A model generated the notes under the pieces. That model was not told where the DNA came from. It saw only the letters and a list, made by a program, of their open reading frames with translations, and did no database searches. DNA of 6,623 nt from an uncultured Lachnospiraceae bacterium (lineage in GTDB: Bacteria; Bacillota; Clostridia; Lachnospirales; Lachnospiraceae): contig CAMWWJ010000190.1 of NCBI GenBank assembly GCA_947177925.1, forward strand, positions 1-6,623, given 5' to 3'. A program made the position numbers and the translations under genes. This document shows, one piece after another, positions 1-6,191 of this stretch. The number at the start of each line of letters is the position of its first letter. Within the stretch, counting starts at the first letter, position 1.

Positions 1-21
1 ATAAAATCTTTTTATGTTGGT

Positions 22-60
22 AATTTTTGTTATCCTTTTCTTGCTTTTTTAACAAAAATT
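22..60. repeat. A/T-rich inverted repeat downstream of trpD
   Basis: An 11-bp perfect inverted repeat (AATTTTTGTTA at 22-32 and TAACAAAAATT at 50-60) has a 17-nt pyrimidine-rich loop. It starts about 27 bases after the trpD stop in the direction of transcription. The stem is almost all A/T and has no U-run after it on the minus strand, so it is a poor intrinsic terminator. It could be a protein-binding site, a weak RNA hairpin, or chance in A/T-rich DNA. No start codon with a ribosome site for a following gene is visible in the remaining bases to the left edge. Confidence 0.3.
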
Positions 61-87
61 CTAAAATAACAATGACTGAATTCTTCT

Positions 88-1122
88 CTAGTTTATGTTC
101 ATTTCCGGACGGTTGCTGACTTCAATAAATTTTTCAAGTGTATCCCGTACTTTGCCGGAATCAATCAATTCTGCCGCAAGCTTTATACCATCTTCCATGG
201 ACTCTGCCTTCCCTCCAATGTAAAGAGCTGCGCCTGCGTTCATCAGAACCGCATTCCGCTTGTGGCCCTTTTCTCCATTTAAAATTGCCCGCACGATATT
301 TGCATTTTCCTCAGGCGTTCCCCCTGCAAGGTCTGCTTTCGTACAGCGTTCAAACCCAAACTTTTCAGGGGTAATGGTATAAGATTTAAACCAGCCGTCC
401 TTCATCTCACAAACGGTAGTAGGTGCACACAGGGAAATCTCATCCAGCTTTTCCTGACCATACACCACCATCCCCCGCTTTACACCAAGGCTGATCAGCA
501 CTTGTGCCAGCGGCTCTACCAGATATTCATCATATACACCAAGAAGCTGCATGGATGGGCTGCCGGGATTGGTAAGAGGCCCTAAAATATTGAACACGGT
601 ACGGAAGCCCAGCTCCTTTCGGATGGCGCCTACGTACTTCATGGAAGTATGGTATTTCTGTGCAAAGAAAAAGCACATACCTACTTCGTTTAAAAGTTCT
701 ATACATCTTTGAGGACTCTGCTGGATATTTACACCAAGAGCCTCAAGGCAGTCTGCCGTTCCACACTGTGAGGAAGCTGCCCGATTGCCATGCTTTGCCA
801 CCTTCACGCCGCCTGCCGCACACACAAGCGCAGAGGTAGTGGAAATATTAAAGCTATGGGCATTATCGCCGCCGGTGCCTACGATTTCAAACAATTCCAT
901 GCCTGTCTCCACTTTTATCGCATGGTCTCTCATGGAAGCAGCACATCCGGCAATTTCATCAGTTGTCTCCGCTCTTGTGCTTTTCGTAGAAAGCGCTGCC
1001 AGAAATGCTGCATTCTGGGTCGGTGTAGTCTCACCGCTCATAATTTCATTCATTACAGCATATGCCTCATCATAAGTGAGGTCTTCCTTGTTTACAATTT
1101 TAACAATTGCTTCTTTAATCAT
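88..1122 (-). CDS. trpD: Anthranilate phosphoribosyltransferase
   Basis: TrpD joins anthranilate to PRPP, giving phosphoribosyl-anthranilate and pyrophosphate, the second step of the tryptophan branch; it is cytosolic and usually a homodimer. The 344-residue length is normal for the family. Visible signatures are the PRPP loop GTGGD at 82-86 followed by NIST at 92-95, the anthranilate/PRPP motif KHGNRAASS at 110-118, RTVFNILGPLTNP at 174-186, and the metal-binding Asp-Glu pair at 227-228. GTGGD rather than GTGGVGD, together with GPLTNP, separates it from pyrimidine nucleoside phosphorylases. The start has a strong site (AAAGGAGA, 8 nt from GGAG to ATG) and the stop is TAG. It lies 66 bp after a glucosidase gene rather than after trpE/trpG, with no promoter or leader attenuator visible in that gap, so it is probably co-transcribed with that gene. 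The function call is firm; the operon arrangement is inferred. Confidence 0.96.
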   Translation of the reverse strand: MIKEAIVKIVNKEDLTYDEAYAVMNEIMSGETTPTQNAAFLAALSTKSTRAETTDEIAGCAASMRDHAIKVETGMELFEIVGTGGDNAHSFNISTTSALVCAAGGVKVAKHGNRAASSQCGTADCLEALGVNIQQSPQRCIELLNEVGMCFFFAQKYHTSMKYVGAIRKELGFRTVFNILGPLTNPGSPSMQLLGVYDEYLVEPLAQVLISLGVKRGMVVYGQEKLDEISLCAPTTVCEMKDGWFKSYTITPEKFGFERCTKADLAGGTPEENANIVRAILNGEKGHKRNAVLMNAGAALYIGGKAESMEDGIKLAAELIDSGKVRDTLEKFIEVSNRPEMNIN

Positions 1123-1135
1123 GGTTATCTCTCCT

Positions 1136-1192
1136 TTATAAAATTATTCCATATAGTTTTTCTGTCTGGTCGTTTAAAAGCTCTTCATTCAT
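1136..1192 (-). CDS. Possible 18-codon bridging ORF between GH31 and trpD
   Basis: A short frame encodes MNEELLNDQTEKLYGIIL. Its ATG overlaps the GH31 stop as ATGA, and its TAA runs into the AAAGGAG ribosome site of trpD, so it exactly fills the gap between the two genes. It has no good ribosome site of its own (only GGAAAA just upstream), so any translation would depend on reinitiation after the GH31 stop. Such an ORF could couple trpD translation to GH31, since a ribosome ending here would sit on the trpD start region. It contains no Trp codon, so it is not a tryptophan attenuator peptide. I recognise no family. It may equally be chance in a 66-bp gap or the remnant of a lost gene. Confidence 0.25.
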   Translation of the reverse strand: MNEELLNDQTEKLYGIIL

Positions 1193-3195
1193 TTTTCCAC
1201 CTTAAAAGTCCTGAAATGTTCTGCCTGCTCATAATCCTTTGTAAAACCGTCATCCGTGTAAAGCTCATAGGAAGCTTCTGTTTCCACAAAGCTTAAAAGC
1301 TCTAACTGTTCAAAGTCAACTTCCTCCACACATTGCCCGCCTTTTGATAAAGGAAGTATTTTGTCAGGACGGATAAAGAATATGACTTCGTCCAAAGCAA
1401 CATCGATATAATGATGTCCCTTTTCCATAATCCTGCTCTCTCTTTCCGTCAGACTCTTCATTTTAACCAGTTTCATTTTCTCGGGAAGATACACATATCT
1501 GCCTTTTGCATTTTGTTCATATACAGGCGCTATCATAATGCTGTCACCTACCAGAAGCTGATCCTCCACCCTTTTTGCAAAAGAATCTTCTCTATAATCA
1601 AACGCCAGCGGCCTGAACATCATTTCTCCTCTTAGAGATGCCTTCATATATTCGCTGTAAATATAAGGAAGAATACCATAACGAATTCCTATCAAATCAG
1701 CAAATGCCTGATTGCTCTCAAACTGATATGCTTCCTGTCTTCTTGTTCCCATTGCAGAATGATTGCGCATCAGTGGCGTGAAAATACCAAATGCCAGCCA
1801 GCGCAGCAGCAAGTCTTCGGTAACATGAGCGCCAAATCCCCCTAAGTCCGCTCCTGTAAACAGAAAGCCGCACATATTCAGGGCAGGCATCATACGGATA
1901 TTTAGCAGCAGGTGTGACCACCAGGACATGTTATCTCCCGTCCAGATTCCACCGTAACGATGCATTCCAATATAAGATGCCCTGGAAAACATCAGTATTC
2001 TTTTCTCAGGTTCCAGCTCCTCGAAAGCTTCTCCTGCCGCTCTTGTCATATAATATCCGTACAGGTTATGAACCTTATCATGACGGATTTTTCTTCCTTT
2101 ATACTGATGGTAAAAAGACTGATAATCCTTTGGATTGTTAGCAATACCTAACACCAGATCCTTCATATGGAAAAACTTGTAAATGTCAAGATTCTCCCCC
2201 TGAAGCTTGGAAAGCTCCTTGAATACCTCTGTCAGATTATCCTCCGAATAGAAAATTGCCGGTTCATTCATATCATTCCAAAAACCTTCAATCCCCTGAT
2301 CCAGAAGCACCTTATACTTTTTTCCAAACCAGCTTCTGGCTTCCTCATTCAGCATGTCCGGAAAGAGGACTTTCCCCGGCCATACACCTGCCACGAATTC
2401 TTTTCCATCCTCCTTTTTGCAGAAATATCCTTTTTCAAGACCTTCTTCATATACCTCATAGCCCTCTTCAATTTTTACTCCTGCATCTATAATGGGAACC
2501 AAATGAATGCCCTGTTCTTTCATCTCCCGGCAAAATGCACTTAAATCCGGAAATGCTTCTTTATTTACCGTAAAGTCCTTATAGCGCTCCATATAATCTA
2601 TGTCCATATAAACGCTGTCCAAAGGAATCCGGTTCTCCCTGTGTTTTTTTACTACCTCTCTGATTTCCTCTTCATTCATATAGCTCCATCGGCTCTGCCC
2701 ATAGCCCAATGCCCATTTTGGAGCAATATAGCTTTGTCCGATCATATTCCGGAATGCTTTTACGATTTCCTTTTCCGTTTCACCTGTAATGATATAAAAT
2801 ACCAGATTCTCTTCCTCTGCCGTAATGAGCATTTCATTTCTTTTCGTATAACCCATGTCAAAAGTTACTTTTCCCGGAAAATCCACAAAAACACCAAATA
2901 ATTCCTTTCCGGAAAGGATGAAAAAGTTATGTGCTCCATACAGGGAATTGGTATCCTCCCTGTGGCATGGATCGTCGCTGCAGCTGCTTACATAAAGAAA
3001 CCCTCTTTTATTGATTCCTCTTACATTTTCACCCAGGCCATATACAATATCTTCTTCCTCCATCCCATAAGAAAAGCTTATGGATTGTCCTTCCTTTTTC
3101 ACAGCAAAAAAGGGCATGGATTGCTCTGCCCCCGCTATCTGCTCTACCACCGCTTCCGTTTCGATGGGTGTTCCATAAACATACTTTAAAATCAT
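1189..3195 (-). CDS. GH31 alpha-glucosidase (isomaltase-like, intracellular)
   Basis: A 668-residue glycoside hydrolase family 31 enzyme that removes terminal alpha-glucose with retention of configuration. The catalytic nucleophile is Asp308 in the signature WNDMNEP (306-312), and the acid/base is Asp421 in GGIWTGDN (415-422). An N-terminal beta-sandwich (about 1-160) precedes the (beta/alpha)8 barrel, which begins near PKWALGYGQSRW; YMDIDY at 196-201 lies in the substrate site, and beta-rich C-terminal domains follow from about 530. From memory it aligns nearly end to end with Ruminococcus obeum Ro-alphaG1 (nucleophile Asp307, acid/base Asp420). The equivalent of Trp169, reported there to favour alpha-1,6 substrates such as isomaltose, is kept as Trp170. 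There is no signal peptide, so it should act on imported oligosaccharides in the cytosol. The frame stays open 34 codons further upstream, but only this ATG has a strong ribosome site (AAGGAG, 7 nt away). No transporter or sugar regulator is adjacent. Confidence 0.95.
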   Translation of the reverse strand: MILKYVYGTPIETEAVVEQIAGAEQSMPFFAVKKEGQSISFSYGMEEEDIVYGLGENVRGINKRGFLYVSSCSDDPCHREDTNSLYGAHNFFILSGKELFGVFVDFPGKVTFDMGYTKRNEMLITAEEENLVFYIITGETEKEIVKAFRNMIGQSYIAPKWALGYGQSRWSYMNEEEIREVVKKHRENRIPLDSVYMDIDYMERYKDFTVNKEAFPDLSAFCREMKEQGIHLVPIIDAGVKIEEGYEVYEEGLEKGYFCKKEDGKEFVAGVWPGKVLFPDMLNEEARSWFGKKYKVLLDQGIEGFWNDMNEPAIFYSEDNLTEVFKELSKLQGENLDIYKFFHMKDLVLGIANNPKDYQSFYHQYKGRKIRHDKVHNLYGYYMTRAAGEAFEELEPEKRILMFSRASYIGMHRYGGIWTGDNMSWWSHLLLNIRMMPALNMCGFLFTGADLGGFGAHVTEDLLLRWLAFGIFTPLMRNHSAMGTRRQEAYQFESNQAFADLIGIRYGILPYIYSEYMKASLRGEMMFRPLAFDYREDSFAKRVEDQLLVGDSIMIAPVYEQNAKGRYVYLPEKMKLVKMKSLTERESRIMEKGHHYIDVALDEVIFFIRPDKILPLSKGGQCVEEVDFEQLELLSFVETEASYELYTDDGFTKDYEQAEHFRTFKVEK

Positions 3196-3202
3196 AGAGT
3201 TA

Positions 3203-3208
3203 CTCCTT
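3203..3208 (-). promoter_or_regulatory. Ribosome binding site that sets the GH31 start
   Basis: AAGGAG lies 7 nt upstream of the ATG at 3195. The in-frame ATG at 3297 has no comparable site, falls at or just upstream of the predicted -10 box, and would add 34 residues (MPCYDSVRRQ...) unlike the usual start of this enzyme family, which begins close to the LKYVYGTP segment. Confidence 0.8.
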
Positions 3209-3221
3209 CTCTGCCAAAATT

Positions 3222-3240
3222 GCAGGCGGATTCTGCCTGT
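3222..3240 (-). other. Small hairpin in the GH31 leader
   Basis: CAGGC (3235-3239) and GCCTG (3223-3227) on the minus strand can form a 5-bp stem with a 7-nt loop, with a possible extra G-U pair. It lies in the predicted roughly 80-nt leader and ends 27 nt before the start codon. It is G/C-rich compared with its surroundings but has no U-run, so it is not a terminator. It could modestly affect translation or mRNA stability. Confidence 0.25.
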
Positions 3241-3282
3241 CCCATATGGCGCCGGGCATTTTCCAGCCTGCCTTCTGACACT

Positions 3283-3311
3283 ATCATAGCATGGCACTCT
3301 GATGATTTCCA
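3283..3311 (-). promoter_or_regulatory. Candidate sigma-A promoter for GH31(-trpD)
   Basis: On the minus strand an extended -10 element TGCTATGAT (core TATGAT, 3283-3288) lies 17 bp downstream of a weak -35, TGGAAA (3306-3311, four of six matches). The predicted transcript would have a leader of about 80 nt. Together with the 143-bp gap after the response regulator, this suggests that the glucosidase and trpD can be transcribed as their own unit. I see no catabolite-control (cre) consensus here. Confidence 0.45.
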
Positions 3312-3338
3312 GTACTATTTTCGTTTTTTATATCCGGT

Positions 3339-4025
3339 TCAGCCTACCTTGTAACCCGCTCCCCATACAACCTGAAGATATTGGGGATTTTTGGGATTTC
3401 TTTCAATTTTTTCCCGGATATGCCGGATGTGGACTGCAACCGTATTGTCCACTCCAACTGCCCGCATATGCCAGATGCTCTCGTATATCTGATCAATGGA
3501 CAGTACCTTTCCATGCTTTTCTACTAAAAGCTTTAAAATCTTATATTCAATTGGAGTAAGCCTTACTTCATTTCCTTCTACCGTAACCTTCTTTGTATCG
3601 TCATCAATACACAATTCCCCTACCCGGAAGGTTGCAGTTTCTTTTTTACCTGCACAGGCAAGTTGTATATAGCGGCGGAGCTGTGCCTTGATTCTCGCTA
3701 CCAGTTCCAAAATGCTGCAGGGCTTCACCAGATAGTCGTCTGCTCCGGCACTTAAGCCCGATACCTTATGCTGTTCATCTCCCTGCTCCGATAATATAAT
3801 AATGGGCAGATCATACTTTGTCCTGACCCTGCCGATGAATGCAAGACTCACCTGCGCCTCTTTCTCTACATCCGTTATAAGAAGCTGTATTCTCTCTCTG
3901 CCTATTATAAGAAATGCTTCTTCTTCGCTGTATGCCTTCCACACCTCATACCCTTCTCCTGCCAGATAAAATCCAATAAACTCAACCAGTTCCTTATCCT
4001 TGTCAAATATTAAAATACGATTCAT
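3339..4025 (-). CDS. OmpR/VanR-like response regulator, orphan
   Basis: A 228-residue two-domain response regulator expected to bind DNA as a dimer once phosphorylated by a histidine kinase. The receiver (1-115) has the acidic residues Asp8 and Asp10, phospho-acceptor Asp52 in LLITDVEKE, Ser79 at the usual Thr/Ser switch position, AGADDY at 93-98 and Lys101 in VKP. A winged helix of OmpR/PhoB type follows (about 134-228), with VRLTPIEYKILKLL and a recognition-helix segment NTVAVHIRHIREKI, ending in VVWGAGYKVG as in VanR-like regulators. The segment after Asp52 lacks the usual MLP..DG loop, which is odd. The ATG has a good ribosome site (AAAGGAG). It lies 79 bp after the putative anti-sigma gene, and no histidine kinase is present in the window. 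The family is certain; its target genes are unknown, though the neighbouring GH31 gene is a candidate. Confidence 0.93.
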   Translation of the reverse strand: MNRILIFDKDKELVEFIGFYLAGEGYEVWKAYSEEEAFLIIGRERIQLLITDVEKEAQVSLAFIGRVRTKYDLPIIILSEQGDEQHKVSGLSAGADDYLVKPCSILELVARIKAQLRRYIQLACAGKKETATFRVGELCIDDDTKKVTVEGNEVRLTPIEYKILKLLVEKHGKVLSIDQIYESIWHMRAVGVDNTVAVHIRHIREKIERNPKNPQYLQVVWGAGYKVG

Positions 4026-4104
4026 TGCCGTCTCCTTTCCTTCATTCTTTGTAAAGCTTTTCTATTATTTAGATGCATAAATCTGCCAAAAAGTCAGTCT
4101 GCCT

Positions 4105-4908
4105 TTATTCATATGGGGATAAATCCATACTTTCCAGCATCTTATAAACCTCTTCTTCTGTATATCCTATATAATCTCCGTATATTTCATATTGTCCCAC
4201 AGCAATTGCTGTATGAATTCGCTTGCCGTCTGCCTTTTCCACTTGGGAATCCACTACCAGATAATTTCTGCCGTCTTCCGTCGTATAGCTTCTCTCATTG
4301 GTTACTCCACCCGGATAACTTCTGCTTCCGGCATGAGCTTCACGATTCTCAAAATTCCATATATCCTGAATGACTTCCTTATCATCCACCTTTTTCCAAA
4401 AAGTCAGGGCATCATTTTCTCCCGTTACCCATATATGTACTTCCTCCGCCTGTCCTTTTGGCATTTCCGGTATGACCAAAGGAAATGTTTCCTGTTTTTC
4501 AAATGCTTCATAAGAACAATAAGTCCTCTCCTCTATTTCTTCAATGATCACCTCATCCACCTTACCGCTGTTTCCTGCCACCTCTGTCCATTCCTCGAAA
4601 ACGCCTGCTGCATCTTCTCCTGACATAAACTGCTCCTGCAGACTCATGGCAGTACCGTTGCTGCTTTTAAAGCCAAAGTCGGTAATGGAAATGACACTAT
4701 AAAGATAGCCTGCCGCCTTTACCGTAGTAAAGCCGCATACAAATAAAACAAAAAAACCTGCTGCTGCCGAAAGAGCTTTTTTTCTCTTCTGCCTTACAGC
4801 TCTTCTCTTGTGTTCTGCCTCATCCAGTATTTTCTGATAACATACAGTGTATTTTATGGAGTTGTCCAAAGCTTCCTTATAAGCTTCTCTAAATTTCCTC
4901 ATAATCAT
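4105..4908 (-). CDS. Putative membrane anti-sigma factor
   Basis: A 267-residue single-pass membrane protein. Residues 1-32 form a polar cytoplasmic segment, followed by a very basic stretch (KRRAVRQKRKK, 34-44), one membrane helix (about 45-67), and an extracytoplasmic domain of about 200 residues. The outer domain contains FPLVIPEMPKG at 142-152 and ends in YIGYTEEEVYKMLESMDL, a pattern like DUF4367-type domains found in Firmicute sigma-factor partners; this link is from memory. It overlaps the upstream ECF sigma gene by 20 bp, which strongly suggests translational coupling and that it binds and inhibits that sigma factor. No HxxxCxxC zinc anti-sigma motif is present. The first ATG is preferred over the one two codons later because AGGAAG lies 3 nt from it, against 9 nt for the second. 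The signal it senses is unknown. Confidence 0.75.
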   Translation of the reverse strand: MIMRKFREAYKEALDNSIKYTVCYQKILDEAEHKRRAVRQKRKKALSAAAGFFVLFVCGFTTVKAAGYLYSVISITDFGFKSSNGTAMSLQEQFMSGEDAAGVFEEWTEVAGNSGKVDEVIIEEIEERTYCSYEAFEKQETFPLVIPEMPKGQAEEVHIWVTGENDALTFWKKVDDKEVIQDIWNFENREAHAGSRSYPGGVTNERSYTTEDGRNYLVVDSQVEKADGKRIHTAIAVGQYEIYGDYIGYTEEEVYKMLESMDLSPYE

Positions 4909-5395
4909 ATGCTTCCTTTAATGCTTTTTTTAATAAAGCTCTTCCTCTGGTTAGCTGGGAAGTAACGGTATTTTCTTTTCTTCCCGTTAGCATGGCAATT
5001 TCCTTTACGGAATAATTGTCATAATAAAATAAGTGAATGACTTCTCTGTATTTTCCCGGCAATTTTAGAACTTCCGTGAACAACTTCCTTTCTTTCTCTC
5101 TCATAAGATAAGCCTGTTCCATTCCGAATACAGCCCCTGCTTCCTGCTCATCGAAAATATCCACTTTCTTATGCCATCCTGTTCTCCATAGAGAGCGGCA
5201 CTGATTTAATGTTACCTGAATCAGCCATGCCTTTTCATGCTCTGCACTGTCAAACTGCATATCCGTTTTTATGTATTTATAAAACACCTCCTGTACTACA
5301 TCCTCGGCATCCTCCTTATTTTTCAACCGTAAAAATGCCAGCTTGTACAAGGTATCCGCATACTTATCAATAGCCTCTTCCTTCTTATTATTCAT
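4889..5395 (-). CDS. ECF-family RNA polymerase sigma factor
   Basis: A 168-residue group 4 (extracytoplasmic function) sigma factor. Region 2 spans about 10-75: YADTLYKLAFLRLKNKEDAE, then VVQEVFYKY, where core polymerase binds, then KAWLIQVTLNQCRSLWR, which should contact the -10 element. Region 4 spans about 107-160, with LPGKYREVIHLFYYDNYSVKEIA leading into a helix-turn-helix (about 128-152) that would read the -35. Region 3 is absent and the linker is short, as expected for the family. The ribosome site is weak (AGGGA, 10 nt from ATG), which may keep synthesis low. Its 3' end overlaps the membrane protein gene by 20 bp, the classic sigma/anti-sigma layout. The family call is firm. I cannot assign it to a named ECF group or a regulon, so no symbol is given. 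Confidence 0.94.
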   Translation of the reverse strand: MNNKKEEAIDKYADTLYKLAFLRLKNKEDAEDVVQEVFYKYIKTDMQFDSAEHEKAWLIQVTLNQCRSLWRTGWHKKVDIFDEQEAGAVFGMEQAYLMREKERKLFTEVLKLPGKYREVIHLFYYDNYSVKEIAMLTGRKENTVTSQLTRGRALLKKALKEAYDYEEI

Positions 5396-5441
5396 TGCTG
5401 ATTTATCCCTGTATGTCCCTTAGCTTTTTTGTCTTCTATAT

Positions 5442-5447
5442 ATAATA
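5442..5447 (-). promoter_or_regulatory. Candidate -10 box upstream of the ECF sigma gene
   Basis: TATTAT (five of six to the sigma-A -10) lies in an A/T-rich stretch 46 bp before the sigma start. I cannot find a convincing -35 at 16-18 bp; that position falls in the right part of the preceding terminator hairpin. A typical ECF self-regulated promoter (GAAC/AAC spaced about 16 bp from CGT) was looked for and not found with confidence, so autoregulation is not supported by the sequence alone. Confidence 0.3.
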
Positions 5448-5460
5448 CGTTTGAAAAAGC

Positions 5461-5501
5461 AAAAATACTGCAAAATTTTAAAAAAATTTTGCAGTATTTT
5501 T
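5461..5501 (-). terminator. Intrinsic terminator of the DJ-1 family gene
   Basis: A perfect 19-bp inverted repeat with a 3-nt loop (arms 5461-5479 and 5483-5501) has a core of ACTGC/GCAGT flanked by A and T runs. It begins 13 nt after the DJ-1 stop and is followed on the minus strand by TTTTT-GC-TTTTT. The symmetric A/T flanks could let it work in both directions, but no converging gene is present. It insulates the sigma gene from DJ-1 transcription. Confidence 0.8.
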
Positions 5502-5514
5502 AAAAAAATGTTAT

Positions 5515-6066
5515 TTACTGTTTATAAATGATTTGATCTGCCAGCTCTTTTGCCGTCCCTTCCCCCTTCATTCCTGCCACGATTGCCAGCCCAAATTCAA
5601 TTGCCGTTCCCATTCCCCTGCTGGTAATGATATGCTCTGATATCTCCACCGGATTCCTGGTTACCTGTGCCCCTTCTAAATGACTTTCAAAGTCCGGATA
5701 GGAACAGGCATTTCTTCCTTTCAACATTCCCCGATGCCCTAAAATACTGGGAGCCGCACAAATAGCCGAAAGATATTTTCCTTCTTCATAAAACTTGTCC
5801 ACCTGTTCCATAAGAATCTTACATGCCTCTAAGTTCTTTGTTCCGGGCATCCCACCAGGAAGCACAATCATTTTTACTCCGGAAAAATCCACTTCTTCAA
5901 GCAGCATATCCATTTCCACCCAAACCTTATGAGAGCTTTCCACCCTTTTTTCCCCCGTAATGGACACCATAGATACATCAATGGAAGCCCTCCGTAATAA
6001 ATCCACTACCGTCAACGCTTCAATTTCTTCAAAGCCTGTTCCAAAAAATACACATACCTCACTCAT
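5515..6066 (-). CDS. DJ-1/PfpI (YajL/ThiJ-like) family protein
   Basis: A 183-residue cytosolic protein of the DJ-1/PfpI superfamily, close to the usual length for the DJ-1/YajL branch. The start GTGFEEIEAL carries Glu16, matching DJ-1 Glu18. VLPGGMPG at 68-75 forms the oxyanion-side loop, and AICAAPSIL at 101-109 carries the nucleophilic-elbow Cys103, matching Cys106. ITSRGMGTAIEFGLAIV at 147-163 matches the conserved C-terminal block. The His126 position of human DJ-1 appears to be Tyr123 here (CSYPDF). Members have been described as oxidative-stress proteins, chaperones, and glyoxalase or deglycase-like enzymes, and the exact activity is disputed even in studied members. The ribosome site is AAAGGAAA, 9 nt from ATG. 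It has its own strong promoter and terminator, so it is monocistronic. The family is certain; the substrate is unknown. Confidence 0.93.
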   Translation of the reverse strand: MSEVCVFFGTGFEEIEALTVVDLLRRASIDVSMVSITGEKRVESSHKVWVEMDMLLEEVDFSGVKMIVLPGGMPGTKNLEACKILMEQVDKFYEEGKYLSAICAAPSILGHRGMLKGRNACSYPDFESHLEGAQVTRNPVEISEHIITSRGMGTAIEFGLAIVAGMKGEGTAKELADQIIYKQ

Positions 6067-6116
6067 CTCTTATTTCCTTTCCGATTGCATTTTTAAATCT
6101 GGATTATTTTCTGTTT

Positions 6117-6145
6117 ATTATACAAGAGTGGGGGGGAGTTTTCAA
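6117..6145 (-). promoter_or_regulatory. Sigma-A promoter of the DJ-1 family gene with a C7 spacer tract
   Basis: On the minus strand TTGAAA (6140-6145) and a perfect TATAAT (6117-6122) are separated by exactly 17 bp, the best match to a housekeeping promoter in the window, and about 50 bp upstream of the start codon. The spacer holds seven consecutive C residues (G7 on the plus strand, 6130-6136). Slippage in such a tract would change the spacer to 16 or 18 bp and alter promoter strength. Confidence 0.8.
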
Positions 6146-6170
6146 TAAATAGATGGAGCAAAAAAATTTT

Positions 6171-6190
6171 GGTGGGGGTTGGATGGGGGA
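6171..6190 (+). other. G-rich tract, possible G-quadruplex
   Basis: The stretch contains G runs of 2, 5, 2 and 5 with short spacers (GGTGGGGGTTGGATGGGGG), enough for a two-layer G-quadruplex on the plus strand. It lies between the DJ-1 promoter and the long palindrome. It contrasts with the surrounding A/T-rich DNA. Function, if any, is unknown. Confidence 0.35.
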
Positions 6191-6191
6191 C

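Noticed and set aside
1123..1188. Tryptophan attenuator or T-box before trpD
   Set aside because: The gap is too short for a T-box, the bridging ORF has no Trp codons, and no terminator hairpin is present.
785..1296. Plus-strand ORFs antisense to trpD and GH31
   Set aside because: They have no ribosome sites or recognisable domains and mirror the codon structure of well-supported minus-strand genes; the same applies to the other antisense frames across 1400-4600.
1718..1921. 67-codon minus-strand ORF inside the GH31 gene
   Set aside because: It is an alternate-frame shadow inside the conserved GH31 catalytic barrel, with no independent signals.
3196..3297. 34-codon N-terminal extension of the GH31 frame
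   Set aside because: It has no ribosome site, its sequence is unlike the start of this enzyme family, and its ATG would lie at or just upstream of the predicted -10 box. The ATG at 3195 has an ideal AAGGAG.
4032..4100. Separate promoter for the response regulator (TTGGCA near the anti-sigma stop)
   Set aside because: The -10-like AATAAT is only 14 bp away, too close for a normal sigma-A promoter, and alternatives match poorly.
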